Source of the DNA: a virus
DNA length: 25,407 nucleotides
Reading direction: 5' to 3' (one strand)
Virus record (IMG/VR): IMGVR_UViG_3300034071_000344
Span: 1-25,407 of that record
Below, in pieces: positions 1 to 8,037 of this stretch (positions within the stretch are counted from its first letter, which is position 1; every line of letters begins with the position of its first letter). Position numbers and translations under genes: made by a program. A model generated the notes under the pieces. The model had not been told where the DNA came from and made no database searches. It was given only the letters and a program-made list of their open reading frames with translations.

Positions 1-2
1 AT

Positions 3-173
3 TATGGTAGTATTAATCAACGTGAATGTTTAGACAAGTACGGGAACTGGAGATTGTCAGGGATTATGTTCAGACTGAAACGTCAAGGCGTAAACTTTGA
101 AACCACCGAAAAGAAAGTTATGACCCGATACAATATAGAAACCGAAGTTACAACATATCACTTAATCAGATGA
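3..173 (+). CDS. Helix-turn-helix protein, C-terminal part (partial)
   Basis: Only the last 56 residues are inside the window; the start lies upstream. The stretch DKYGNWRLSGIMFRLKRQGV looks like the recognition part of the short helix-turn-helix proteins common in phages (family pattern: small residue, Tyr-Gly, Arg-Leu-Ser, then LK-x-x-G followed by a beta wing). The following ETTEKKV and RYNIETEVTTYHL segments fit the wing strands. It probably binds DNA as a regulator or replication accessory protein, but the promoter it acts on cannot be told. The stop overlaps the next start as ATGA, so the two genes are likely co-translated. Family assignment rests on pattern recognition of a fragment. 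Confidence 0.6.
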   Translation, partial: YGSINQRECLDKYGNWRLSGIMFRLKRQGVNFETTEKKVMTRYNIETEVTTYHLIR

Positions 174-361
174 TTGAAGATTATCCGTTATTTGCTGACT
201 TTTGGAAGCTAACCAATAAAATTGGGAGAAAAGAGTTGATGGCAAAACGATGGCAGGTATTGCCACAATGGAAGAAGATTGAAATTTACAACAAAGCATT
301 AAGCGATAAGGACAAAAAAGCAGCAGAATTTTATTTAAACATAGGAAGATGGAAGAAATAG
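170..361 (+). CDS. Small hypothetical protein (63 aa)
   Basis: Unrecognised. It encodes a charged, soluble 63-residue protein with several Trp and Lys residues (for example KRWQVLPQWKKIEIYNKAL) and no membrane segment. The start ATG overlaps the stop of the preceding helix-turn-helix gene (ATGA), and its last 13 bases overlap the next small gene, so it sits in a tightly packed run of small genes ahead of the terminase. That overlap pattern is the main reason to accept it. A long ORF on the opposite strand (162-533) covers the same bases but is judged a shadow because no other gene here is on the minus strand. Confidence 0.6.
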   Translation: MIEDYPLFADFWKLTNKIGRKELMAKRWQVLPQWKKIEIYNKALSDKDKKAAEFYLNIGRWKK

Positions 362-522
362 AAATAATAAAAACAGAAATTAAAGCCTTACAGGAATTTA
401 GGGCACAACTCTGTGACCAACTGAAAGATGAAAAGTCCTGCGACAAAGCATGGTTAATAAACAACACTATTAGAGGAATAGTAAAATCTGAACGGGAACT
501 AAGTTTTAAGCTAATGAAATAA
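349..522 (+). CDS. Small hypothetical protein, coiled-coil-like (57 aa)
   Basis: A 57-residue reading frame starts at ATG 349 inside the end of the previous gene and stops with TAA at 520-522. The protein is rich in Glu, Lys and Leu (MEEIEIIKTEIKALQEFRAQ) and looks mostly helical, possibly a short coiled coil, with two Cys residues (near 22 and 31). No family recognised. The overlap with its upstream neighbour and the close downstream start at 525 support it as one of a chain of small co-transcribed genes. Confidence 0.5.
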   Translation: MEEIEIIKTEIKALQEFRAQLCDQLKDEKSCDKAWLINNTIRGIVKSERELSFKLMK

Positions 523-524
523 TC

Positions 525-695
525 ATGACACATAAACTAATCTGCGACCATTACTCCAACGGAAAAGATAAAACACTTTACGGAAAAAAACACGATCAAG
601 TTAAAATGATTTCAGAATCAAACACGGCCTGTATAGTTGAAAACAAATTAGGTAATAGATTTTCAATACACATAACCTTATTACAGGCAATTTAA
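525..695 (+). CDS. Small hypothetical protein (56 aa)
   Basis: A 56-residue frame starts two bases after the previous stop. The product begins MTHKLICDHYSNGKDKTLYG and ends RFSIHITLLQAI. The alternating hydrophobic pattern suggests a small beta-rich fold. No motif or family is recognised. Support comes from position and spacing in the run of small genes and from the absence of a better frame on either strand. Confidence 0.45.
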   Translation: MTHKLICDHYSNGKDKTLYGKKHDQVKMISESNTACIVENKLGNRFSIHITLLQAI

Positions 696-725
696 ACAAC
701 TATAAAATAAACCAAGTAAAACACT

Positions 726-845
726 ATGCCAAACAAAAGATATTGCAACACAGAGAAAGTAGAGGGGTGGGGAGGTCAAAATCCTAAAAGATATATGAAA
801 GGATTTAACGTATCCCCAAAGTTTGTACTCACGTCTTACTTTTGA
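726..845 (+). CDS. Possible very small protein (39 aa)
   Basis: An open frame of 39 codons from ATG 726 to TGA 843-845. It is basic and aromatic (MPNKRYCNTEKVEGWGGQNP), with no recognised family. Its stop overlaps the TTTG that I take as the -33 element of the terminase promoter. It could be a genuine short gene or chance; there is no overlap with a neighbour to back it. Confidence 0.3.
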   Translation: MPNKRYCNTEKVEGWGGQNPKRYMKGFNVSPKFVLTSYF

Positions 846-869
846 ATTTTGAAAAATAGCTTAAATTTG
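841..869 (+). promoter_or_regulatory. Bacteroidota-type promoter before the terminase genes
   Basis: TTTG at 841-844, a 17-bp gap, then TAAATTTG at 862-869, which matches the -33 TTTG / -7 TAnnTTTG promoter known for Bacteroidota. The -7 box ends 9 bases before the ATG of the small terminase gene, so the mRNA would start almost at the start codon. It is well placed to drive the packaging and head genes. The region is AT-rich, so a chance match is possible. Confidence 0.55.
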
Positions 870-878
870 TATTAAAAA

Positions 879-1358
879 ATGGGAAAACGAGGATTTGAAC
901 GGCAACCAGCTGAAGTAGCCAAACAAAAGGGTTTATATAGGCCAAGCCTACATGGAAAGATTGAAAACAAAGTTCAATTAGAATATTTATCAGCAGTACC
1001 CGAACCGCCCGAAAACCTAAACGAACACGGGGCAAAGTTTTGGTTTGATATTTTAAACCAACTATTACAGGTTAAGGGATTGGTAATGATAGCCGACCTT
1101 CCAACCTTTCAATTAATGGCCTATAAGTTTCAGGTTTGGAATGAATGTGCGGCCTTGTTAAAAGTTCAAGGTATGTGGGTTGTTGATGACAAAGGTAATT
1201 CAAGGGAAAACCCGGTATTGGTAACGATGGAAAAGGCGGAAAAGATATTTATTAGTTTGGCCCGTGAGTTCGGATGCACACCTTCAGCACGAAACAATTT
1301 AAAAGCACCAACCCAAAAAGAAGAAGAAAAAGACCCTTTAAGCGGATTTGAACTGTAA
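879..1358 (+). CDS. terS: Phage terminase small subunit, P27 family
   Basis: The 159-residue product fits the P27 (Terminase_4) small subunit family. It has a basic N-terminus (MGKRGFERQPAE), a helical middle (EHGAKFWFDILNQL) and the characteristic C-terminal FGCTPSARNNL motif at about residues 130-140. The small subunit recognises the packaging site on phage DNA and delivers it to the large subunit. Length is normal for the family. It is directly followed by the large terminase and preceded by a promoter-like sequence, the usual order for HK97-type packaging modules. The ATG at 879 is the first in frame after the -7 box. Confidence 0.92.
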   Translation: MGKRGFERQPAEVAKQKGLYRPSLHGKIENKVQLEYLSAVPEPPENLNEHGAKFWFDILNQLLQVKGLVMIADLPTFQLMAYKFQVWNECAALLKVQGMWVVDDKGNSRENPVLVTMEKAEKIFISLAREFGCTPSARNNLKAPTQKEEEKDPLSGFEL

Positions 1359-1423
1359 TTATAACTAATTGATAATGACATACCAAGTCAGCTTTCCCCA
1401 CCGTACCAAGACAAAAAAAATAA

Positions 1424-3013
1424 ATGATTAAATTCGATACCGATAAATATTACTTTGATGAAAAGGCGGCTCACGGAGTTGTTAATTTCATTGAATCACA
1501 TATCCGACATATTAAAGGCCCACAATCAGGGCAATTAATAAAATTGGAAGATTGGCAAAAGGAAGATATAATATATCCTTTATTTGGTATCAAAGATAAA
1601 ATAACAGGATTCAGACGTTTTAAGTTTGCTTATATTGAGGTAGCAAAGAAAAACGGTAAATCGGCACTACTATCTGCAATTATTTTAGTAGTATTATTAT
1701 TTGACAAAGATGAAGGTGCGGAGATATTTAGTGCAGCCAGTACCCGTGACCAAGCTAAAATAGTTTTTGGTGATGCTTGTAAAATGATTGGCAAAGACCC
1801 GTTTTTAAAAGAAAAGCTACAAGTTTATCAAAACTCTGTTATTTTTGGAAATAAGTCATATAAACCACTTTCAGCAGACATAGGAACAAATGATGGTATA
1901 AATGCAAACTTAGTTTGTTTTGATGAATTACACCGACAACCTAATCGAGGACTTTATGATGTTTTAATTGGTGCAATGGCAGCAAAAGACCAACCGTTAT
2001 TTATAATGATAACAACCGCAGGAAGTGATTTAAACTCTATTTGCTACGAGCAACACGAATACGCAATTAATGTAAGAGATGGAATAATTAAAGACGATAG
2101 ATTTTTGCCAGTTATTTATGCAGCCGATGTAGAGGATGACCCGTTTATTGAGGAAACGTGGAAAAAAGCAAACCCTAACTATGGAATTTCGGTTAAAAAA
2201 GACTACATAAAAGAACAGGCCGACAAAGCCCGATCTAACAAAGCCTATTTAAACACTTTTTTAAGATTACACCTTAATATTTGGACAAATGTAGAAACAG
2301 TTTTTATAAAAGATGAAGATTGGCAAAAGTGCGGAGCAGAAATAGATATCACAAGATTAAATAATGAAATTGCTTATGGGGGATTAGATTTAAGTTCAAA
2401 AAATGATATTTCAGGATTTAGTTTAATATTTCCACCATCAGACCGTGAATATTACCCTAATAAATATATTTTATTAAATTGGTCATGGTTGCCAGAAGAA
2501 ACACCCAAAGATTCAGCTAATAAAAATAATAATAACTATCAGCAGTGGGTTCATGATAAATGGATAGAGTTAACATCAGGTAACGTAATAGACCATGATT
2601 ATATAATTTCAAGAATAATAGAAATTTGCATAGATTTTAGAGTTATGCAAATAGGATATGACCCATTTAGGGCAACTCATGTAGCAGCAAAACTTATAGA
2701 AGAAGGATTAGATTTGAGGGCATTTAGGCAAGGTGATGCAAGTATGACTACTCCAACGGATGAATTTGATAAATCAGTTACAAAAGGTGAAATATTACAT
2801 AATAATAACCCTGTAATGAGGTGGCAAGTATCAAATGGTGTATTAAAATTTAATAGCGCAGGAAATTTATTTAAAGTTGGCAAAAACCAATCACATCAAA
2901 AAATAGATAATTTTGTTACGTCTATTATGGCTTACGGATTATCAATAGAAGGCGAAGATAACTCAAATAGCAGTTATATGGATGAAAATGAAGTAATGTT
3001 TGTTGAACTATGA
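1424..3013 (+). CDS. terL: Phage terminase large subunit (Terminase_1 family)
   Basis: The 529-residue product carries an N-terminal packaging ATPase and a C-terminal nuclease. The Walker A-like motif is VAKKNGKSAL (residues 73-82) and Walker B is LVCFDELH (163-170), with the coupling motif TTAGSD at about 197-202. The nuclease part shows acidic residues expected for the RNase H-like fold: Asp322 in GGLDLSS, Asp413 in GYDPFRA and Asp495 in DNFVTS. It powers DNA translocation into the prohead through the portal and cuts at genome ends. Complete length for the family. The stop overlaps the next small gene as ATGA. The assignment to the family that pairs with P27 small subunits and HK97 portals is firm. 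Confidence 0.96.
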   Translation: MIKFDTDKYYFDEKAAHGVVNFIESHIRHIKGPQSGQLIKLEDWQKEDIIYPLFGIKDKITGFRRFKFAYIEVAKKNGKSALLSAIILVVLLFDKDEGAEIFSAASTRDQAKIVFGDACKMIGKDPFLKEKLQVYQNSVIFGNKSYKPLSADIGTNDGINANLVCFDELHRQPNRGLYDVLIGAMAAKDQPLFIMITTAGSDLNSICYEQHEYAINVRDGIIKDDRFLPVIYAADVEDDPFIEETWKKANPNYGISVKKDYIKEQADKARSNKAYLNTFLRLHLNIWTNVETVFIKDEDWQKCGAEIDITRLNNEIAYGGLDLSSKNDISGFSLIFPPSDREYYPNKYILLNWSWLPEETPKDSANKNNNNYQQWVHDKWIELTSGNVIDHDYIISRIIEICIDFRVMQIGYDPFRATHVAAKLIEEGLDLRAFRQGDASMTTPTDEFDKSVTKGEILHNNNPVMRWQVSNGVLKFNSAGNLFKVGKNQSHQKIDNFVTSIMAYGLSIEGEDNSNSSYMDENEVMFVEL

Positions 3014-3210
3014 TAATAACACATACTTTAAGAAGTTTTCATTCAAGAGCAAAAGAATTGAAAAAAAAATTAGGTAACGGAAGGGAAGCGTGGGAACAAA
3101 CAGAAAAAGAATATTTTGAAATAATAGGCAAAAACCGTTATAAAAATTATACTTGTTTTAGACAAATACATTGGCAAATAACAACCGGTAATTATAAATT
3201 TCTAAAATAA
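3010..3210 (+). CDS. Small hypothetical protein between terminase and portal (66 aa)
   Basis: Unrecognised 66-residue basic protein, rich in Lys, Arg and aromatic residues (NRYKNYTCFRQIHWQITTGN). The start overlaps the large terminase stop as ATGA, which strongly suggests translational coupling. No HNH, zinc or membrane motif is visible. Its basic charge and place between packaging and portal genes would fit a nucleic-acid-associated or packaging accessory role, but that is speculation. Confidence 0.7.
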   Translation: MIITHTLRSFHSRAKELKKKLGNGREAWEQTEKEYFEIIGKNRYKNYTCFRQIHWQITTGNYKFLK

Positions 3211-3266
3211 AAAAAATTAACACATAAATCTAAACAGGCAAAATACATAATATCTTCGTATTCAAT

Positions 3267-4577
3267 ATGCGAATATTAGGTATTGACTTTGGGAGCAAAC
3301 GTATTCAAGAACTTGAAAACGAATTAAGGTCAGTTACTACTTTTGTTGGTAGATTTGCAGATTATGCACCAGCATATAAAGGAGTACAAGGAGTTGGTAA
3401 AATAGCTGTAAACGAACAATCATCTTTAAGATTATCGGCAGTTTGGGCTTGTGTTCGGCTAATATCTAATTCAATTGCCACTTTACCAAGTAATTTTCAT
3501 GTAAGAGATTCTAATGGTGATTCTACCATTGATAATTCTATTGCGGCACAGTCAGTAATCAAGAATCCGAACCAATATATGAGTTCGTTCACTTTTAAAT
3601 TTACTATGATGGCCTGTAAGTTATTGCACGGAAACGGTTTTGCAATAATAGAAAGAGATTCAAATGGTAAGCCTTTACAACTAATACCAATACACCCTAA
3701 AAGAGTTGAAGTAAAAGTTGAAGATGGAGAAATAAAGTATTTTATTGATGAAAATAAAATAGCTATTGATTATAATAACATTTTGCATTTCAAAGGAGTA
3801 ACAACTGATGGGATCAAAGGAATGTCAACTATTGAATCAGAAGCGGAAAATTTAGGATTAGGTTTAGCAAGTCAGAATGAACTAAAACAATTTTACGAAA
3901 AAGGAAGCAAGATTGATGGTTTTGTAAGTTATCCTAATAAATTTGAATCCGGTGCAAAAATAAAGGCAGAAGAAGCACTAACAAAAAAAGTAAGCGGAAC
4001 TGAGCCAACAACAAAAATACCAATATTTGACAATGGTGCTAAGTTCGTTCAAGTTGGTGTGAATCCTGCTGAAGCATTATGGTTAGATATGATGGGATAT
4101 GCAGTTGAAGATATTGCAAGAATATTTGGCGCACCACCTCACAAAATCGGGGCTTTAAGGCAATCAACAAACAACAATATAGAGCAACAGTCAATGGACT
4201 ACGTTAACGATTGCCTTTTACCCCACGCTAAAGAAATGGAAGAGGAGTTGGAACGTAAACTTTTAAATAGTGATGAAAAAATAAACCATTTCTTTAAATT
4301 TAATTTCAACGGACTTTTACGAGGTGATAGTCAGGCAAGGGCATCACTTTATAATTCATTATTCCAAAATGGAGGAATTACACCTAATCAAATTTGTAAG
4401 TTAGAAGATTTGCCAACATTTGAAGGTGGAGATGAACATTATGTGCAATTAAATATGATTAGCGTAACTAATGCTGCAAGTTATTACCAAACTTTACAAA
4501 CCGATAAAACAGCTAAAAGGATGGAGATTGAGGATATTTTAGAAATAATAGAAAAAAGAAATTTAACAAAAGTATGA
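3267..4577 (+). CDS. Portal protein, HK97 family
   Basis: The 436-residue product matches HK97-type portals (Phage_portal). Signature stretches are LRLSAVWACVRLISNSIATL at about residues 54-73, the DYNNILHFKG segment with following GxS-type turn (about 168-187), and IARIFGAPPHKIG at about 284-296 before the long C-terminal helices. Twelve copies form the ring at the unique capsid vertex through which DNA passes and to which the connector attaches. Length is typical. The last four bases overlap the protease start (ATGA). A weak promoter-like TATCTTCG lies just upstream at 3251 but lacks a clear -33 partner. Confidence 0.95.
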   Translation: MRILGIDFGSKRIQELENELRSVTTFVGRFADYAPAYKGVQGVGKIAVNEQSSLRLSAVWACVRLISNSIATLPSNFHVRDSNGDSTIDNSIAAQSVIKNPNQYMSSFTFKFTMMACKLLHGNGFAIIERDSNGKPLQLIPIHPKRVEVKVEDGEIKYFIDENKIAIDYNNILHFKGVTTDGIKGMSTIESEAENLGLGLASQNELKQFYEKGSKIDGFVSYPNKFESGAKIKAEEALTKKVSGTEPTTKIPIFDNGAKFVQVGVNPAEALWLDMMGYAVEDIARIFGAPPHKIGALRQSTNNNIEQQSMDYVNDCLLPHAKEMEEELERKLLNSDEKINHFFKFNFNGLLRGDSQARASLYNSLFQNGGITPNQICKLEDLPTFEGGDEHYVQLNMISVTNAASYYQTLQTDKTAKRMEIEDILEIIEKRNLTKV

Positions 4578-5209
4578 ACGAAAAAAGGTTTATAAGTGAA
4601 CCCGTAATATTGGAAGAAAGAGCCTCAAATGATGGAACTAAGCAAGATTATATTACTGGTTATGGTATAGTTTTTAATCAATGGAGTTTGCCTTTAACAA
4701 TGGAAATGCAAAACGGGCAAAGAGTTCAGTTTGTTGAAAAAATAGACCCTAAAGCAATTGAAGGTTTAAATATGGATAATGCCGTTTCAATGGTAGATCA
4801 TAAATTTACATTAGGTAAAAGAAATAAAGGAACTATGGATATTTCTATTGATGAACGTGGCGTAAAATATTCGGTTGTAGTGCCAAAAACAACAATAGGA
4901 CAAGATGCAATGGAAAATATAAAAAACGGAAATTTAGAAGGTTCAAGTTTCCAATTTTCAATACCGGCAAATGGTGATTATTGGGATAAAACGTTTACAC
5001 CGTATCAAAGAACAATAACTAAATTTAATTCAGTAACAGAGATGGGGCCTGTAACATATCCTGCATATCCTGATACAACCGCAGCAATGAGAAGTTTAGA
5101 AGAAACTGAAAAACAAGTAGAAGACAAAGAAGAAACTGAAAAAATAGAACTTGAAAAACGCATAGCTAAACTTAAAAGGAAATATAATTACGAAAAAACA
5201 AAAAATTAA
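4574..5209 (+). CDS. Prohead maturation protease, HK97 family (S78)
   Basis: The 211-residue protein shows the HK97 prohead protease pattern: a beta-rich N-terminus ending GYGIVFNQWS, the conserved His76 in VSMVDHKFTLGK, and Ser125 in LEGSSFQFSI, which are the expected catalytic His and nucleophile. The C-terminal tail (from about 175) is a highly charged Glu/Lys helix. The enzyme cleaves the N-terminal delta domain of the capsid protein after prohead assembly and then destroys itself. Start is coupled to the portal stop (ATGA). The capsid gene begins five bases after its stop, the standard portal-protease-capsid order. Confidence 0.94.
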   Translation: MNEKRFISEPVILEERASNDGTKQDYITGYGIVFNQWSLPLTMEMQNGQRVQFVEKIDPKAIEGLNMDNAVSMVDHKFTLGKRNKGTMDISIDERGVKYSVVVPKTTIGQDAMENIKNGNLEGSSFQFSIPANGDYWDKTFTPYQRTITKFNSVTEMGPVTYPAYPDTTAAMRSLEETEKQVEDKEETEKIELEKRIAKLKRKYNYEKTKN

Positions 5210-5214
5210 AATAA

Positions 5215-6564
5215 ATGAAAACCAGTAATGAGTTATTAGAGCAGAGAGGCGTTTTGGACACAGAATTTGCCAACCTTGCAAACTTAGGAGATAAGACTAC
5301 TCCTGAAAACGAAGTTAGAATGGATGCTATTATTGCAGACCTTAAAACTTTGAATGAAGAAATTAAAAAATCAGAAAGCCGTGAACAAGCTAAAAAAGAA
5401 GTTGAAGCACGTGCTAAATCTGTTCCTTTTTTAATTAACCCTACAAAATCAGACAATGAAAACCAAGTAAAAGAGCAGTTTTCAATGCGTAAAATGATTT
5501 TAGATCAATTGGACAAAAAAGCACCTCAAGGTTTAGAAGCCGAAATGGTACAACAAGGTGTAGCAGAAGCCCGTGAAGTTGGTATTTCTCCAAAAGGTTT
5601 AATGCTACCTGCTTTTTTAAATGAAAAACGTGCTGCTGTAAACACAACGTCAACAAGTGATACTCCAAAAACAGGATATTATGTTGCTACTGATACTTTG
5701 GTTGATCAAAGAGTTGATGTTTTCCGTAATCAATTGGTTTTGGTTCAAGCAGGTGCAAAATATTTGCCAGGTTTAGTTGGTAATGTTTCAATGCCAAAGA
5801 AAACAAGTGCTTCAACAGCCGCTTGGTTAACAGAAACAGGAGCAATTACTCCTAACAACTCTGTAAACACAGCAATTACAATGTCACCAAAGCGTGTAGG
5901 TGCTGCAATACCTTACACTAAAACTTTTTTACGTCAAACTACATTGGGAGTTGATAATTGGTTAAAAGATGATATGTTTAAGAGCCAAGCTATTGCCGTT
6001 GAAACAGCCGCTTTAATTGGTGGAGGTTCAAACGAGCCAATAGGTATTTCAAGTGCTTTGACTACAACTGGAGGTACAAACTTAATTGCAATGGGTACTA
6101 ATGGACTTGCTCCAACTTGGGCTTCTATTGTAGAACTTCAAAAGCAAGTAGGTTTAGCAAATGCTAATATCAATAATTGCGCTTACATTTTCAACAATGC
6201 AACAAGAGGTAAAATGAAAACAGTTGTAAGAGATGCAGGTTCAGGATTATTCCTATGGGGTGATGGAACTATGGTTGATTCACAAGGTAATGTTGTTCAA
6301 ATTGTAAACGGAGAAAGAGCATTTGTAACTAATATGGTACGTTCTAACCTTACTAAAGGTTCATCAAGTGGCGTATGTTCAGAAGCATTCTACGGTGATT
6401 TTTCTGACCTTGTAATTGGTTCTTGGGGTGGTTTAGACATCGTTGTTGATGAGTACACTTTAGCACTTTCAAACCAAATCCAAATAGGTGTAAACGGTTA
6501 CTATGATGTAGCTATTTTACATGAAGGTTCATTTGCAACCATCAAAGATTATTTAACTACATAA
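5215..6564 (+). CDS. Major capsid protein, HK97 fold
   Basis: The 449-residue product has the two-part layout of HK97-type capsid precursors. Residues 1 to about 110 are charged and helical (LKTLNEEIKKSESREQAKKE), as expected of the scaffold-like delta domain removed by the protease. From about 145 the shell domain follows (TGYYVATDTLVDQRVDVFRN) and runs to the end, with AAWLTETGAITPNNS and the late GSWGGLDIVVDEYTLALSNQ segments typical of the family. Codon choice is somewhat less AT-biased than in neighbours, as expected for a highly expressed gene. A hairpin follows its stop. Whether the HK97 cross-link residues are present cannot be judged without alignment. Confidence 0.95.
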   Translation: MKTSNELLEQRGVLDTEFANLANLGDKTTPENEVRMDAIIADLKTLNEEIKKSESREQAKKEVEARAKSVPFLINPTKSDNENQVKEQFSMRKMILDQLDKKAPQGLEAEMVQQGVAEAREVGISPKGLMLPAFLNEKRAAVNTTSTSDTPKTGYYVATDTLVDQRVDVFRNQLVLVQAGAKYLPGLVGNVSMPKKTSASTAAWLTETGAITPNNSVNTAITMSPKRVGAAIPYTKTFLRQTTLGVDNWLKDDMFKSQAIAVETAALIGGGSNEPIGISSALTTTGGTNLIAMGTNGLAPTWASIVELQKQVGLANANINNCAYIFNNATRGKMKTVVRDAGSGLFLWGDGTMVDSQGNVVQIVNGERAFVTNMVRSNLTKGSSSGVCSEAFYGDFSDLVIGSWGGLDIVVDEYTLALSNQIQIGVNGYYDVAILHEGSFATIKDYLTT

Positions 6565-6590
6565 TATTCTTTATTATATATATCTGTTAC

Positions 6591-6610
6591 AGCCCCTTCA
6601 ATGGGGCTTT
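6591..6610 (+). terminator. Hairpin after the capsid gene, possible weak terminator
   Basis: AGCCCC (6591-6596) and GGGGCT (6603-6608) form a 6-bp GC-rich stem with a TTCAAT loop, followed only by a short T-run before GG. It lies between capsid and connector genes, where phages often lower transcription of downstream genes or stabilise the capsid mRNA. The short T-run makes complete termination unlikely. Confidence 0.5.
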
Positions 6611-6624
6611 GGCAGTAGAAGCTA

Positions 6625-7203
6625 ATGAACATTCAACAAATTACATATCCAACATCAACGGTCATAACCTTACAACAGGCAAAAGACCACTTAAGAATAA
6701 CTGACAATAATCAGGATTCTGTAATAATGGATTGTATTAAATCGGCACAAAGTCACGTTGAAACTTACACAAATCAAATATTTAGTAGTGCAACATTTTG
6801 TGCTTATTTTGATGAAAAAGAAGTCCAAAGTTACAGTATGTTAGAAATTTGGAAATATCCAATAACTGCAATATCAAGTATAAAATATTTGAATGAAAGC
6901 GGAGTTGAAACAAATTTAGACAATACAACATATTCAACTGATATTATTGATTGCCCTATAAGAATATATTTAACAAGTGTTCCTACAACTAAATTAGATA
7001 CTTTAAATGTTTGGAGGGTATATTTTACAGCAGGATTTACAGATACAACTTATATCAAATCTGAGTTAATAGGATGGGTAAAAATATTTACAGCATTTTA
7101 TTTTCAAACAAGGCAGCCAGAATATACAGGTCAAACAGTTAGCGAAATAGCTTATTCAGCAGAACGACAATTAGATAAATATCGTAAAGATCAATTAGTA
7201 TGA
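6625..7203 (+). CDS. Head-tail connector protein (HK97 gp6-like)
   Basis: The 192-residue protein starts with ITLQQAKDHLRITDNNQDSV, the recognisable opening of gp6-like connector proteins (LeuxxAKxHLR followed by acidic residues and a long helix, DCIKSAQSHVETYTNQIF). A beta-rich insert and a C-terminal helix pair (SELIGWVKIFTAFYFQTRQP) follow. It forms the adaptor ring below the portal and extends the DNA channel. It is slightly long compared with HK97 gp6 itself, closer to the longer gp8-like relatives. Its stop overlaps the next start (ATGA). Confidence 0.85.
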   Translation: MNIQQITYPTSTVITLQQAKDHLRITDNNQDSVIMDCIKSAQSHVETYTNQIFSSATFCAYFDEKEVQSYSMLEIWKYPITAISSIKYLNESGVETNLDNTTYSTDIIDCPIRIYLTSVPTTKLDTLNVWRVYFTAGFTDTTYIKSELIGWVKIFTAFYFQTRQPEYTGQTVSEIAYSAERQLDKYRKDQLV

Positions 7204-7529
7204 ACATAGGTTCTTTAGACAGATATATTACGATTCAATATCCTTTAGAATCCACGAGTTCAACAACAGGAGAAAGAACTCAAACATGGTTAACTTTAGC
7301 AAATGTTTATGCGACAGTTACATATCCTAATTCAATGGCCTCAAATGAGGGATTAGACCAAGCAAGACCAACATCAAATGTAAATGTGGAATTTATAATT
7401 TGGTTTAGAACTGATATTAATGAAAAAATGAGAATTAGTTATGATAGTTCATATTTTGGAATTGAGAGAATAAATAAAGTTGGTAGCCGTGATGAGATGT
7501 TAAAAATTGTAACCGTTAAAAAATATTAA
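7200..7529 (+). CDS. Head closure / head-tail adaptor protein
   Basis: A 109-residue beta-rich protein that fits the Phage_H_T_join family (SPP1 gp16-like). It starts IGSLDRYITIQYPLESTSST with the typical GxLxxRxxI opening, has the TGERTQTWLTLANVYATVTY strand pair, and ends with the GIERINKVGSRDEML segment before the last strand. These proteins plug the connector until the tail docks. Order connector, closure protein, gp10-like protein is the conserved siphovirus arrangement. Translational coupling to the connector gene through ATGA. Confidence 0.85.
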   Translation: MNIGSLDRYITIQYPLESTSSTTGERTQTWLTLANVYATVTYPNSMASNEGLDQARPTSNVNVEFIIWFRTDINEKMRISYDSSYFGIERINKVGSRDEMLKIVTVKKY

Positions 7530-7530
7530 A

Positions 7531-8037
7531 ATGGCTTTTAAAGGAATACAAGGGCAAAATAATAAATTTGAATTGCAAGGTTTTGATGGATTCATCAAAG
7601 CGGTTCAAACTATGCCCGACAAGATGAAGTCAAAAGCAATGAGGGAAATAATTGCCAAAAATATGAAACCCATATCAGAAGCAATAAAAGCTAATACACC
7701 AGTTCGTAAATCTACATCATATCAAGGATCAATAAAAAGAAAACGCAAAGATGGTTCAATAAGTACCGAAAGTATGCCTATGAATTTAAAAAAATCAATA
7801 GGAGTAAAAACATTTGGTAAAGGAACTGAAATAAGTGGTTATGCTGGTATTCAGAAAAAGAAAAATGATGGATGGTATGGTTTCTTTTTAGAACGTGGAA
7901 CACGAAATATAGGTAAAACACCATTTATAGCACAGGCAGCAGCAGCAACAGTTCCATTAGCAACAGAACACCTTACAACAGATATAAAGGATTATATAGT
8001 AAACAATGCTCAAAAATTAGGATTAGATGCAAAATGA
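7531..8037 (+). CDS. HK97 gp10-like head-tail junction protein
   Basis: The 168-residue product has an N-terminal GFDGFIKAVQTMPDKMKSKA helix region, the ANTPVRK motif at about residues 55-61, a basic linker (SIKRKRKDG), and the GWYGFFLERGTRNIGKTPFI segment at about 111-130. The last is the hallmark of the HK97 gp10 (minor tail) family: aromatic, Glu, Gly-Thr, then Pro-Phe. It acts at the head-tail interface or in tail terminator assembly. It starts one base after the previous stop and overlaps the next gene by four bases. Confidence 0.88.
   Translation: MAFKGIQGQNNKFELQGFDGFIKAVQTMPDKMKSKAMREIIAKNMKPISEAIKANTPVRKSTSYQGSIKRKRKDGSISTESMPMNLKKSIGVKTFGKGTEISGYAGIQKKKNDGWYGFFLERGTRNIGKTPFIAQAAAATVPLATEHLTTDIKDYIVNNAQKLGLDAK

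Noticed and set aside
162-533. 123-codon open frame on the minus strand
   Set aside because: It overlaps three tightly packed + strand small genes, gives a Ser/Phe-rich sequence without family features, and no other minus-strand gene exists here.
3251-3258. TATCTTCG before the portal gene as a promoter
   Set aside because: One mismatch to TAnnTTTG and no TTTG-like element at the right distance upstream.
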